DNA of 64,000 bases from Enterobacter sp. Cy-643 (GTDB lineage Bacteria > Pseudomonadota > Gammaproteobacteria > Enterobacterales > Enterobacteriaceae). The stretch covers positions 930,001 to 994,000 of the forward strand of contig NZ_VWWV01000002.1 of the NCBI RefSeq assembly GCF_011752815.1, in the 5' to 3' direction. The notes beneath the pieces were generated by a model. The model saw only the letters and a program-made list of their open reading frames with translations, was not told where the DNA came from and did not search any database. Positions 8,757-16,631 of this stretch are shown here, one piece after another (positions within the stretch are counted from its first letter, which is position 1; every line of letters starts with the position of its first letter). Both the position numbers and the translations under genes were made by a program.

Positions 8757-9342
8757 TAAATCCCCCTTGTTGGGTTCCGTTCATGTCGTTTCTGTTTGGT
8801 AGACAATTACTTTGATTCCGAGCCGGGGCAAGCTGCCTAAATTTTGAATTCAGCACCAGCAGTAGCCTCAACCGAATCAATAAAACGACCAGATTGTCGG
8901 CGTCCATCTTTTTCATCAACCGTACTTTAATAGCACTTTCCTGTTTATCTGCACGCCGTGGTGCAACCCCGATAAGTAAACGGCTTAACAAATATATTTC
9001 ATTTTTTGTAAAATTTAATGAAACATGCCCCCTGGAAACACAAGTTTTCAGGTAGTTATCATGGCAGTGTTTTAAATATATTTTCATCGACGGAACGGAT
9101 AAATTAGCATCGACCAGAAAAACCGGCAACCCATCTAATAACCCTGACAAAGCACTTAATTGTCGCTTTCCGCCTACAATCAGAGTGATTTTGTTTCCAA
9201 ATTCTGGTCGAAAACTCCACGCCATCAGATGCCGCATATCTGGAAAATAAAGCGCGTGTACGTCTTTATTTATCCATGCGCCAGTATTTCTCAAATCGAC
9301 CAGAACACTTTCGATCCCAACCTTAAAATAATGATTTATCAC
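8686..9342 (-). CDS. LuxR-like regulator with atypical, shortened HTH
   Basis: It encodes 218 residues from GTG 9342, which overlaps the TGA of the upstream PapI-like gene (GTGA). Residues 1-105 resemble the receiver-like N-terminal region of fimbrial LuxR-type regulators. A weak LuxR C-terminal pattern follows (FTKNEIYLLSRLLIG, then RLMKKMDADN), but the expected spacing between these two parts is about seven residues short, so the recognition helix may be lost. The last 45 residues look unlike the family, and the gene overlaps the chaperone start by 71 bases. It may be a degenerate regulator or one using another mode. Confidence 0.5.
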   Translation of the reverse strand: MINHYFKVGIESVLVDLRNTGAWINKDVHALYFPDMRHLMAWSFRPEFGNKITLIVGGKRQLSALSGLLDGLPVFLVDANLSVPSMKIYLKHCHDNYLKTCVSRGHVSLNFTKNEIYLLSRLLIGVAPRRADKQESAIKVRLMKKMDADNLVVLLIRLRLLLVLNSKFRQLAPARNQSNCLPNRNDMNGTQQGGFNEPKNVASSKTVCAFSTKFTYSS

Positions 9343-9578
9343 GCGTTTATCCGTTTCCAGTACAATGCTTTCCCTTTGATGCCTGACTCTCGATTACTGT
9401 CCACCCTGCCTTTCTCTTGTAGCTCCAATAGACGTAAACGAGCCCGATATACACTTATATCTAACTTGTCAGCGACCTCACGCGTACTCACCCATTCTTG
9501 CCCCGTATGGTGTAATAGCGCCAGTAACGTTAAACACTGCTGAGTCTGTTGATGAAGTATTACGCTGTCTTTACGCAT
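9339..9578 (-). CDS. PapI/FaeA-like fimbrial regulator
   Basis: It encodes 79 residues, close to PapI/FaeA size. The winged helix is clear: LLALLHHTGQEWVSTREVAD, then DISVYRARLRLLELQEKG, then a short wing ending in LYWKRINA. Relatives direct Lrp between Dam-methylated GATC sites to give phase variation. It sits in the middle of a fimbrial cluster, after a 453-base gap and before a LuxR-like gene, a chaperone and three subunits. GATC sites occur upstream of the major subunit gene (14935-15191), which fits a Pap-like switch. Confidence 0.75.
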   Translation of the reverse strand: MRKDSVILHQQTQQCLTLLALLHHTGQEWVSTREVADKLDISVYRARLRLLELQEKGRVDSNRESGIKGKALYWKRINA

Positions 9579-10031
9579 GTCTATTCCTCCTATATATCAT
9601 GGGCGAACTCCATGGTGCATTAGGATATTCACTCTGCACGACAGGGGAATGACATAAATGCGGTCTTTTTATTCCCCCACCTGAACTGTTTATCCCCGGA
9701 TTATTTAGCTGACAAACTATTACCCTGGTATAACTTTCATTTCGCGCGGCTTGAAATTATATAAACATAATTCGCTGTACTTTGCCCCCTGCCAAATTTA
9801 GGTGGTTGTCTTTAATGTCATAAAAAACATGGCTATTTCTGAGTTATTTTTTAGTGCTATAGCTGGATCTCATTCAGCAATGTCATCAAAAATGTGACAG
9901 GTTTTTTATTTCTATAAATAAATCACAAAACTAATTTCAGCCATAAATCCTATTGACTATCCCACCTTATTAATACCTCCCCCTTCGCCAGCCATCCGGG
10001 AGACAATTTTGAATGTCGAGCTGATGCGCGG
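9579..10031. other. Intergenic region inside the first fimbrial cluster
   Basis: About 450 AT-rich bases split the cluster into two blocks: major subunit-usher-chaperone-subunit upstream, and regulators-chaperone-subunits downstream. It probably holds the promoter of the regulator block. One GATC is present (9866-9869). No further element was recognised. Confidence 0.5.
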
Positions 10032-10595
10032 CTATTCATAACGCATGACAAATTCCACAATGGAATAGAATTCACCTGGCTGTACAGGCCCTTCATTTGT
10101 GGCCTGTATGCTCGCAAGCCACGTCAATTGATTGGTGCCGGCAGATAACGGGACGGGTTTTTGTTCATCGCCCGGAATAACCGTGTTGCCCTCAGAATCC
10201 GTCAACGACAGGCCAATACCCGATGCACCGCCGGTCACCGCAAAGAGAGCGCTATTGGTGGCAACATTCTCGCCGTTAAATTTTACAAATACCTGGCTCC
10301 CCAGCGACAGATCGCACTCGCTCAGCTGGATATGAAATAACACCGGTTCTGTCTGGCCGTTGTCCATAATGTTTTTCGCCGCCAGCTCGCCAAAATCGAC
10401 CGTCAGCCCCTCATCCCCAACCTGTACCCGGCAGGGGGTACTCACCAGTGTGCCGCTGAATTCAACATCGGTTTCAGCTCTCAGCGGCAAGGCGGTCATC
10501 ATGCTGATTAATGCGACGATGACGTGACGTGAGATTTGACTCTCCTCAAGCAATGATGAAATTGTATGGTAATGAAATAATTTTCTTTTTTTCAT
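10032..10595 (-). CDS. Minor fimbrial subunit
   Basis: It encodes 187 residues with a strong GGAGGTGTG ribosome site. An unusually long N-terminal segment of about 40 residues ends in a signal-peptide-like stretch (VIVALISMMTALPLRAE). Pilin features: LVSTPCRVQVGDEGLTVDFGE with the first cysteine, IQLSECDLS with the second, and a C-terminal VEFVMRYE. It closes the first block of the cluster, after the usher and first chaperone. Position suggests a tip, adaptor or terminator subunit. Confidence 0.82.
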   Translation of the reverse strand: MKKRKLFHYHTISSLLEESQISRHVIVALISMMTALPLRAETDVEFSGTLVSTPCRVQVGDEGLTVDFGELAAKNIMDNGQTEPVLFHIQLSECDLSLGSQVFVKFNGENVATNSALFAVTGGASGIGLSLTDSEGNTVIPGDEQKPVPLSAGTNQLTWLASIQATNEGPVQPGEFYSIVEFVMRYE

Positions 10596-10680
10596 TTTTC
10601 ACACCTCCGATTGAATATATCGTGCTTTTCACTTCATTGGCGCTACGCTATTTTTACCTATTGATTACTCCGAAACACCC

Positions 10681-11430
10681 TTACCCTGCATATTGATTTA
10701 AATCCGCTGCCCGGCAGACCGTTCCCTCACAGCTAAATGGCATTTCCGCTCTGCCACCAAAGTCATTGAGGCTTATAATCCAGGGCTGTGAGGATATATT
10801 GCTACGGAAAACCTCACTGCTTTTAGGTGCAATCATCACGGGCTTTATGCCATTCGGGATAAGCTGTTTCTTGCCGCCGGTTATTCCCATAATGGTCATG
10901 TAATACGGCGTTGGGTTTTCTACCCGGTAACCGCCGGCAACCTTGTGCAGTATAAGTTTGTCATCCTGCCTGCTGTAACGAACCGGCATAATCCCTGCCG
11001 GACGATAGAACAATTTAATTTTGGTTTGTAAGGCGACCTGCAAAACATTTGGACGGTCGCTTTTAGGTGGAATCTCACGAAGATTGAACCAGAACAATGT
11101 TTCCCGATCCTGGGGTAAACTTTTAGCCGAAGGCAACGCAGAGACCCGAATGACACTTTTCTCACCCGCTTCTACCCTCTGTAATGGCGGCGTTACGTTC
11201 AGGTAATCGGTCAACTTTTGTCCCTGCTCATTTTCCAGCCAAGCCTGAGCCAAATAGGGTTTCTTCTGGCTCTCATTGCTGATATTTAAAGCCATGCTAT
11301 TTTCAGAACCGGGAAATATAGCCCGGGTTCTGTCCAGTGCAATGGCGGCCTGTGATGGTGTATTACTGCCGAGGAACAATATCCCGGCAGCTAACATCAT
11401 CGCTCCAGTTCTTTTCATCATGTTGTTCAT
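10681..11430 (-). CDS. Periplasmic fimbrial chaperone, first copy
   Basis: It encodes 249 residues with a signal peptide ending near PSQAA. PapD-like motifs: IALDRTRAIFPGSENS, then LPQDRETLFWFNLREIPP, then KIKLFYRPAGI. This family holds unfolded pilins by donor-strand complementation and delivers them to the usher. It follows the usher gene directly and shares its first-strand and PPKSD motifs with the second chaperone at 7953-8756, so the two look like duplicated and diverged copies. Confidence 0.92.
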   Translation of the reverse strand: MNNMMKRTGAMMLAAGILFLGSNTPSQAAIALDRTRAIFPGSENSMALNISNESQKKPYLAQAWLENEQGQKLTDYLNVTPPLQRVEAGEKSVIRVSALPSAKSLPQDRETLFWFNLREIPPKSDRPNVLQVALQTKIKLFYRPAGIMPVRYSRQDDKLILHKVAGGYRVENPTPYYMTIMGITGGKKQLIPNGIKPVMIAPKSSEVFRSNISSQPWIISLNDFGGRAEMPFSCEGTVCRAADLNQYAG

Positions 11431-11502
11431 TACTTTTCGATATATTCATCAGTAAATAAAAATCAGGTTTTTACGCCCGAGCGTGATTGCAGCTTCTTCC
11501 TA

Positions 11503-14013
11503 CTAATCTTTAGTGGCCTGGCACGGCAATAAGACCTGCTTCATATCCAGATTTGCCGGCAGGCTCACGTTACACTGAGGCTTACCTTCCCAGTGGAGAC
11601 TCAGATGCTGACCGGGGCTAACGCCTGAGATCCAGGCCAGGCCCCCCTCACTCACCATTCCAAGTTCTCGCCCTTTTTCATCGCGCACGCTGGCCCCAAA
11701 AGGCGGATGTGAGCCATCGGACAGGGCAATAATGGCCACCAGCTTGCTTCCTTTCAGAACGTTAAAGCGTCGATATCCAATTGCCCCTTCGGTCAACGCA
11801 GCCTCGGCCACGGGTGAACCGCCCATTTCGACATCATCAGACAGGCGGTTAACGTCTATCCGGGTTGAAGTTCGGTAGTAGCTCGGAACAGAAGGTTCCA
11901 CGGCAATACCAAATATATTTGTTTTCCCATTTCGCCCCACCGGAATATCAGCTACGCCATCGGTGCTAACCATCATGCGGGTTCCTCCCCGGAAACTACT
12001 GCCGTGCAGTGCTACGCCCCTGCCCGTCGCGGTTATTCCCCCGTTGACAGACAGACCCAGTGAGGTATAGGCACTTTCTCTCCAGCCAATATTGGCCGTA
12101 ACATCTCCGGACGATCCGTAATGGTTATACAGCCCCGTTCCCTGAGCCGTTAAATGTTCGCCGTTGCCGCTGGCTGTGCCGGCGCTAAGGCGATAGCTGT
12201 CGTTATTCTCCAGGCGCTGATACCAGCTGGCGTTCTGGCTGAAATCACCATTATTCAAATTGCCGTTGTAGCTTATCGCTCCTCGCCCGAAGGGAATGTT
12301 CAGGCTCAACCAGATGGCGTCATCCTTTTTTCCCTCATATTCGCTACGGCTGGCAGAAAGAGAGAGTGAGGTATTAACCAGACGCCCAATATCGAAATAG
12401 CGGTTGAGAGAAAGGCTGTAGCGATCGTTATCCGCTTTGTCCCAATATGTCTCATGCGACCAATTCAGATAGGCCGTTAATCTCATGTCCGTAAATGACT
12501 TACTCGCCGTTACGGTATAGAGATCTCTGTGGTTTCCTCGCTTCCCATATGCATTGTTGTAGTTTCGGTAGCTTAGAAAATCCGACATGCTGATATAATC
12601 ACGCTCTGCGAATCGATATCCCGCAAAGGTCACATCGCTATTGAACTCATCAAAGTGCTTGGAATAACTCACCCGGTAAGCTCGTCCCTGCAAAGTATCG
12701 TCCTGCGGTAGTCTGGCAATGGACTGAGTTATATCGGCTGAAATCGCACCAAAATGATAAAGATCTCGCCCAAGCCCGATAGCAATACTGTTGTAATCGG
12801 AAGAAAAAATACCCCCACCGTACAATGACCAGGTGTTACTGAGTCCCCATGAAATCTCGGCGGTACCAAACAGCGATCCGTCAATGTGGCGACCATAATC
12901 TGAAGGCCGTCCAACGGCGAGCTTGTAACGTACCTGACCCGCTCTGGTCAGGTACGGAATACTGGACATAGTGGTTTGAAATGTTTGTACCGAGCCATCC
13001 TGCTCTTCAATCCTGACATCAAGCGTCCCATTGATTGCGCTGCCCAGGTCCTGGATGCGGAAAGGCCCTGCCGGAACCGTTGTTTCATAAACTATCCGCC
13101 CCTGCTGGCTGACCGTTACTTTTGCATTTGTTTTAGCAATCCCGCTCACTTCAGGCGCATACCCACGTAATTTCGGCGGAAGCTGGCTTTCATCACTCAC
13201 CAAAGACAAACCTGTGTAGCGCCATGAATCAAACAGATCGGAACTGAGGTAATCTTCACCAACCGTCATCTTTGCCATGAGATTGGGTAATGCCCGAAAA
13301 GCGTATATTCTGGTCCAGTCAAAATTTCGCTGGGTACTATTCGCCTCGCCTGTCGTGTGATCGTAATTTCCCTGCCAGTCACCGCGCAGTCGCCACGCGC
13401 CCGCATTGGCACCCGCGGTCCCGTTAGAGCTTACGCTTTGAGTCTGGTGCCCATGAACTGGCCGCTGGTTAATGGCATTAATGCTGTAGTCCAGCAATAT
13501 GCCCGGAATCCCCTCTTCCCAGCGGGAAGGTGGCAACCAGCTCTCATCCTGATATTCCAGCCAGGCCTGGGGGATGGTGATGTATAACGCAGAGGTTCCA
13601 AGATCCCCCCGCAATACCACTCCCTCCAGCGCTGAAAAATCAGCACAAAGTCCTTGCGTGTCAAATTTGACCTTTTCCAATGCACTGACTTTTAAACCCA
13701 ACAAAGCAATTTGCTCCTGGGTCAAACAGGTTTCTACCCTCGGTTTTTCATTTGGGCTATATTGGCTTTTTTCCCGAAAGATAATCTCCTGCTCTGAAAT
13801 TTTTTTCCCGTTTAAAACCAGCTCGAGCCTGTAACGCCCCGGCATGACGTAACCAGCCTGAGAGAATCGAGATAAATCAATATTATTTCTGTCCTCAGCA
13901 TCCAAAACATCTGTATTAAACTCAACGGCAATTGCTGAAGAAAAAAAGCTCTGTATGAACAAAACAACAATAACACCAAGAAATCTTTCCCGAATTACAA
14001 TTGATTTATCCAT
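11503..14013 (-). CDS. Outer-membrane fimbrial usher
   Basis: It encodes 836 residues, the normal length for a FimD/PapC-type usher. The signal peptide is followed by an N-terminal domain (VEFNTDVLDAEDRNNIDLSRF) that recruits chaperone-subunit complexes. The middle forms the 24-strand pore with plug (LRGYAPEVSGIAKTNAKVTV and VPAGPFRIQDL are typical), and the C-terminal domain ends near a cysteine pair (PQCNVSL and LLPCQ). It is the only usher in this cluster and follows the major subunit after a hairpin. Confidence 0.95.
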   Translation of the reverse strand: MDKSIVIRERFLGVIVVLFIQSFFSSAIAVEFNTDVLDAEDRNNIDLSRFSQAGYVMPGRYRLELVLNGKKISEQEIIFREKSQYSPNEKPRVETCLTQEQIALLGLKVSALEKVKFDTQGLCADFSALEGVVLRGDLGTSALYITIPQAWLEYQDESWLPPSRWEEGIPGILLDYSINAINQRPVHGHQTQSVSSNGTAGANAGAWRLRGDWQGNYDHTTGEANSTQRNFDWTRIYAFRALPNLMAKMTVGEDYLSSDLFDSWRYTGLSLVSDESQLPPKLRGYAPEVSGIAKTNAKVTVSQQGRIVYETTVPAGPFRIQDLGSAINGTLDVRIEEQDGSVQTFQTTMSSIPYLTRAGQVRYKLAVGRPSDYGRHIDGSLFGTAEISWGLSNTWSLYGGGIFSSDYNSIAIGLGRDLYHFGAISADITQSIARLPQDDTLQGRAYRVSYSKHFDEFNSDVTFAGYRFAERDYISMSDFLSYRNYNNAYGKRGNHRDLYTVTASKSFTDMRLTAYLNWSHETYWDKADNDRYSLSLNRYFDIGRLVNTSLSLSASRSEYEGKKDDAIWLSLNIPFGRGAISYNGNLNNGDFSQNASWYQRLENNDSYRLSAGTASGNGEHLTAQGTGLYNHYGSSGDVTANIGWRESAYTSLGLSVNGGITATGRGVALHGSSFRGGTRMMVSTDGVADIPVGRNGKTNIFGIAVEPSVPSYYRTSTRIDVNRLSDDVEMGGSPVAEAALTEGAIGYRRFNVLKGSKLVAIIALSDGSHPPFGASVRDEKGRELGMVSEGGLAWISGVSPGQHLSLHWEGKPQCNVSLPANLDMKQVLLPCQATKD

Positions 14014-14103
14014 TTAATTTGCCTGTAAAAACCCTCATCAAATCTGAATGTTGCTGTACACGCATAATTTATTCAGAAAATAAATGATTTTTTGAGTGTA
14101 AAA

Positions 14104-14143
14104 ATCTAAAAAATACTGCACGCCAAAAACCGCTAGCGTGCAG
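14104..14143 (-). terminator. Hairpin after the major subunit gene
   Basis: CTGCACGC (14116-14123) pairs with GCGTGCAG (14136-14143). On the minus strand a T-rich tract follows. It lies 17 bases past the major subunit stop and before the usher. Such a partial terminator is common in fimbrial operons and lowers usher expression relative to pilin. Confidence 0.65.
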
Positions 14144-14160
14144 ATAAAAACTAAGAGCGA

Positions 14161-14685
14161 TTAATCGTACTGCATGGTGAAGTTAGTTGAAGCATAGAAC
14201 TCACCAGGAACCGCAACGGCACCTGCAAGTCCCTGCAACCATGCGGAGAACAGCAGGGTGTTATCACCTTCGGTTAAGTTTTGAACGAAGGTTTTTTTAC
14301 CGAGTTCAATCTGAGCGCCTGTAGCAGCCCCAATACCAACCCCAGCACCAGTGGTGCCAATGATACCCAGTAATTTAGAACCTGTTGGGCTCTCACCGTT
14401 AAAGGTGATGCTCACGGTGTTAGCCTTATCTTCATCCAGAGTACAGTTTTCAAGCTTAATATTGAAAGCCTGCGCTTTTGAACGGCCTTCGCTCGCCAGC
14501 TGATTAACTGTAATCTGGCCTAGATCAACTTCCTGCTCGCTGCTATCCGGGTTAATTGAACAAGCTGCATCAATAATTGAACCAATAAATTTAACTTCGC
14601 CTTTCCCTTCGTCGGCGGCCTGGGCGCCCATGGTGAACAACCCCATAGAAAGGGCAATAATTGATGCAATTTTATTAACTTTCAT
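14161..14685 (-). CDS. Major fimbrial subunit, first cluster
   Basis: It encodes 174 residues with a clear signal peptide cleaved after GAQA. The mature pilin has KFIGSIIDAACSINPDS (first cysteine), VDLGQI, KLENCTLDED (second cysteine) and a C-terminal TNFTMQYD. It resembles PapA/PmfA/MrpA-type shaft pilins. As the first gene with a long regulatory region upstream and a terminator-like hairpin behind, it is the probable main shaft subunit. Confidence 0.9.
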   Translation of the reverse strand: MKVNKIASIIALSMGLFTMGAQAADEGKGEVKFIGSIIDAACSINPDSSEQEVDLGQITVNQLASEGRSKAQAFNIKLENCTLDEDKANTVSITFNGESPTGSKLLGIIGTTGAGVGIGAATGAQIELGKKTFVQNLTEGDNTLLFSAWLQGLAGAVAVPGEFYASTNFTMQYD

Positions 14686-15448
14686 TAATCTAAACCTATA
14701 TTTAAAATAAATGTAAAAGCCTGCCGGTCAATATTGTTATCAATAATGACGTGCAAGCGCCGTGCCGATTTTCGTCGACAATATATCCCTAATCGTATTT
14801 TCTCCGATTTCCCCGGAGCACAGTAATTATTGTCAAACAGTTCGAAACAGGAAAGGCATCCAGGAAAGTTCTGAGATAATCGATTTTATATTCTAAAATA
14901 ATAATAATCACAGACTAAAAAAATCGCAGAAAACGATCATTTCATATATTGCAGGACATTATGCTAAAACAACAAAAAATATAAGAATTAAAATCCAACT
15001 TGAAATGTAAAACAAAAGTAAATTTTTTAAGTCTGTTGTGTAGCAAAATTTAAAGGCAGATCGCAGATATGGCTCCTGCCGTTGATATTTATATTGAAAT
15101 GCATCTGGTTAACAGCCCTCTCTTCACACAGATAACAAATTGAAATAACTCATTTATTTTTCATGGCGAGACCATAAGATAGATAGCGATCGATAAATAA
15201 ACATTCATCGTCAGGATAGGTATAACACTGATGATGATGACAGTTATAAAACTCAGATAATTAATTTTATTTTAAGCTATCGCGATAGCAGCCCAAGATT
15301 TACCCCTAATCGGCCCCAGAAGTCTAACTATTCTGATTTAAGGTAATTTTTCCCGCTATATGCTAATACAGACTGCCCACACGCGAGAACATTATGAGCG
15401 ACCACAGCATCTTTGCCGAACAACAACCAGAAGCCTCGATCTCCCAGG
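14686..15448. other. Long AT-rich regulatory region upstream of the major pilin
   Basis: About 760 bases between the pilin start and the stop of the acetyltransferase gene. It is AT-rich with many A and T tracts, the kind of DNA bound by H-NS and Lrp. It includes the GATC cluster described separately. A plus-strand frame starting at 15394 runs into the acetyltransferase antisense and is not believed. Confidence 0.55.
14935..15191. promoter_or_regulatory. Spaced GATC sites, possible Pap-like phase switch
   Basis: GATC occurs at 14935, 15059 and 15188, about 125 bases apart, in AT-rich DNA 250-500 bases upstream of the major pilin start. The site at 14935 is part of ACGATC, the PapI-Lrp preferred sequence in the pap system. 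In pap, two GATC sites about 100 bases apart are methylated alternately. With a PapI-like gene in the same cluster, a similar switch is plausible but unproven. Confidence 0.4.
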
Positions 15449-15961
15449 CTAAATACTTCTGCCGAGAATGTATAAAGTGCTGGTTTGCGTGGCGCTGGAA
15501 AACGTTTCGTTTGTTAAGTGGCGCATGCCCTGGGCCTCATAAAAGCGCCGGGCACCTTCGTTCCCTTCCAGAACCTGTAGCCAGAGATAATGCTGTTCTC
15601 GCCGTTGCGCCAGCCGAAGCATTTCTTCGAAAATCAGCTTGCCGTAGTTTTTCCCCGTCTCACCTGGGGCAAGGTAGAGCTTATTAAGCAGGGCGCCGGA
15701 AAACGAATGCGCTGGCACCGGCAGGTTCCAGCTGATTTTGGCAAATCCCACCGGCTTTTCTACCTCAGCAATAAACCAGCTGACCTCAGGGCAGGCCAGG
15801 CTCTCGGCCAGCGTCTGTGGAGCGTATTCCTCGTCAATAAAAGCCTGAAGCTCCTCAGCAGAAACCCAGTGTCGCTCAAAGTGATGGCGATAACTTTCGC
15901 TCCCCAACATCCCTAAGAGCGGCACATCTTCCAGCCTTGCTTTACGTATTTTCATACTCAT
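15449..15961 (-). CDS. GNAT-family N-acetyltransferase
   Basis: It encodes 170 residues. The GNAT fold is clear: KIRKARLEDVPLLGML at the start, VGFAKISWN, then LNKLYLAPGETGKNYGKLIFEEML covering the acetyl-CoA loop (normally Q/R-x-x-G-x-G/A, here TGKNYG), and a C-terminal LEGNEGARRFYEAQGM. It would transfer an acetyl group from acetyl-CoA to an amine. The substrate cannot be told. It is probably cytosolic and unrelated to the flanking surface genes. Confidence 0.88.
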   Translation of the reverse strand: MSMKIRKARLEDVPLLGMLGSESYRHHFERHWVSAEELQAFIDEEYAPQTLAESLACPEVSWFIAEVEKPVGFAKISWNLPVPAHSFSGALLNKLYLAPGETGKNYGKLIFEEMLRLAQRREQHYLWLQVLEGNEGARRFYEAQGMRHLTNETFSSATQTSTLYILGRSI

Positions 15962-16005
15962 GCCCTTCCCCCAACAAAGAAGATTTTTGCCATCAAAATT
16001 TGAAT

Positions 16006-16566
16006 TTAAGCGATAGCGTCTAATAACTTAACCTTAAAGTAGAGCTCCGCGAAACTTTTCACCTGGAGCTTACTCATTGCTGAACGCTTATGGAGGCTAA
16101 TCTGCCGAATCGTTATGCTGAGAGAGGCTGCAATCATGGCGGGTTTATAGCCTTTTAACAAAAAGCGAATAACATTTATTTCATCGCAGTCTAAACGGCA
16201 GTACGGACAGGAAGGGACGATACGCTGCCTTTTAGGATACAGTATTTTCGCAATGGCTGAGTTGATTTTTCCGCCGATCGTATAACAATCATCGCTCAAC
16301 GAAATAAAATAGATTTCTTCCCTGTACCAAATATCCTGAAGGAAAGTCTTCGCCCGGTCGGAACAAAATATGATCGACGGCGAAGGTATTCTGTGCCGAA
16401 ACACGCTGTTATAAAGCGCGTGGGCGTTATTTTCTGTAAAAATAAAAAACGGGATAAAACGCTGCCCGGCGATCCAGATACCCCATTCGGTGTAGTCGAG
16501 ATGCATTCTTTCTAGCAGCGTTAACAATCCGTCCAGATAAAAACATTCCTTTGCAACGATTCTCAT
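16006..16566 (-). CDS. LuxR-type transcriptional regulator downstream of autotransporter
   Basis: It encodes 186 residues from ATG 16566; GTG 16578 and ATG 16575 are alternatives. The C-terminal LuxR HTH is visible as EINVIRFLLKGYKPAMIAASLSI followed by HKRSAMSKLQV. The N-terminal region resembles the non-phosphorylated receiver-like part of fimbrial regulators. A CPYCRLDC motif just before the HTH is unusual and could bind metal or sense redox state. It lies 65 bases after the autotransporter stop on the same strand. Confidence 0.75.
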   Translation of the reverse strand: MRIVAKECFYLDGLLTLLERMHLDYTEWGIWIAGQRFIPFFIFTENNAHALYNSVFRHRIPSPSIIFCSDRAKTFLQDIWYREEIYFISLSDDCYTIGGKINSAIAKILYPKRQRIVPSCPYCRLDCDEINVIRFLLKGYKPAMIAASLSITIRQISLHKRSAMSKLQVKSFAELYFKVKLLDAIA

Positions 16567-16631
16567 ATCCGTCATCACCTCAACCCATAAAAAGCATTCG
16601 GGCAGGCGCTAACCTGCCCGAATTTAAGGGC

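Noticed and set aside
15394-15687. Plus-strand frame beginning MSDHSIFAEQQ
   Set aside because: The first 19 codons look plausible, but the rest is antisense to the acetyltransferase gene and is low-quality sequence; perhaps a gene start remnant, not enough to call.
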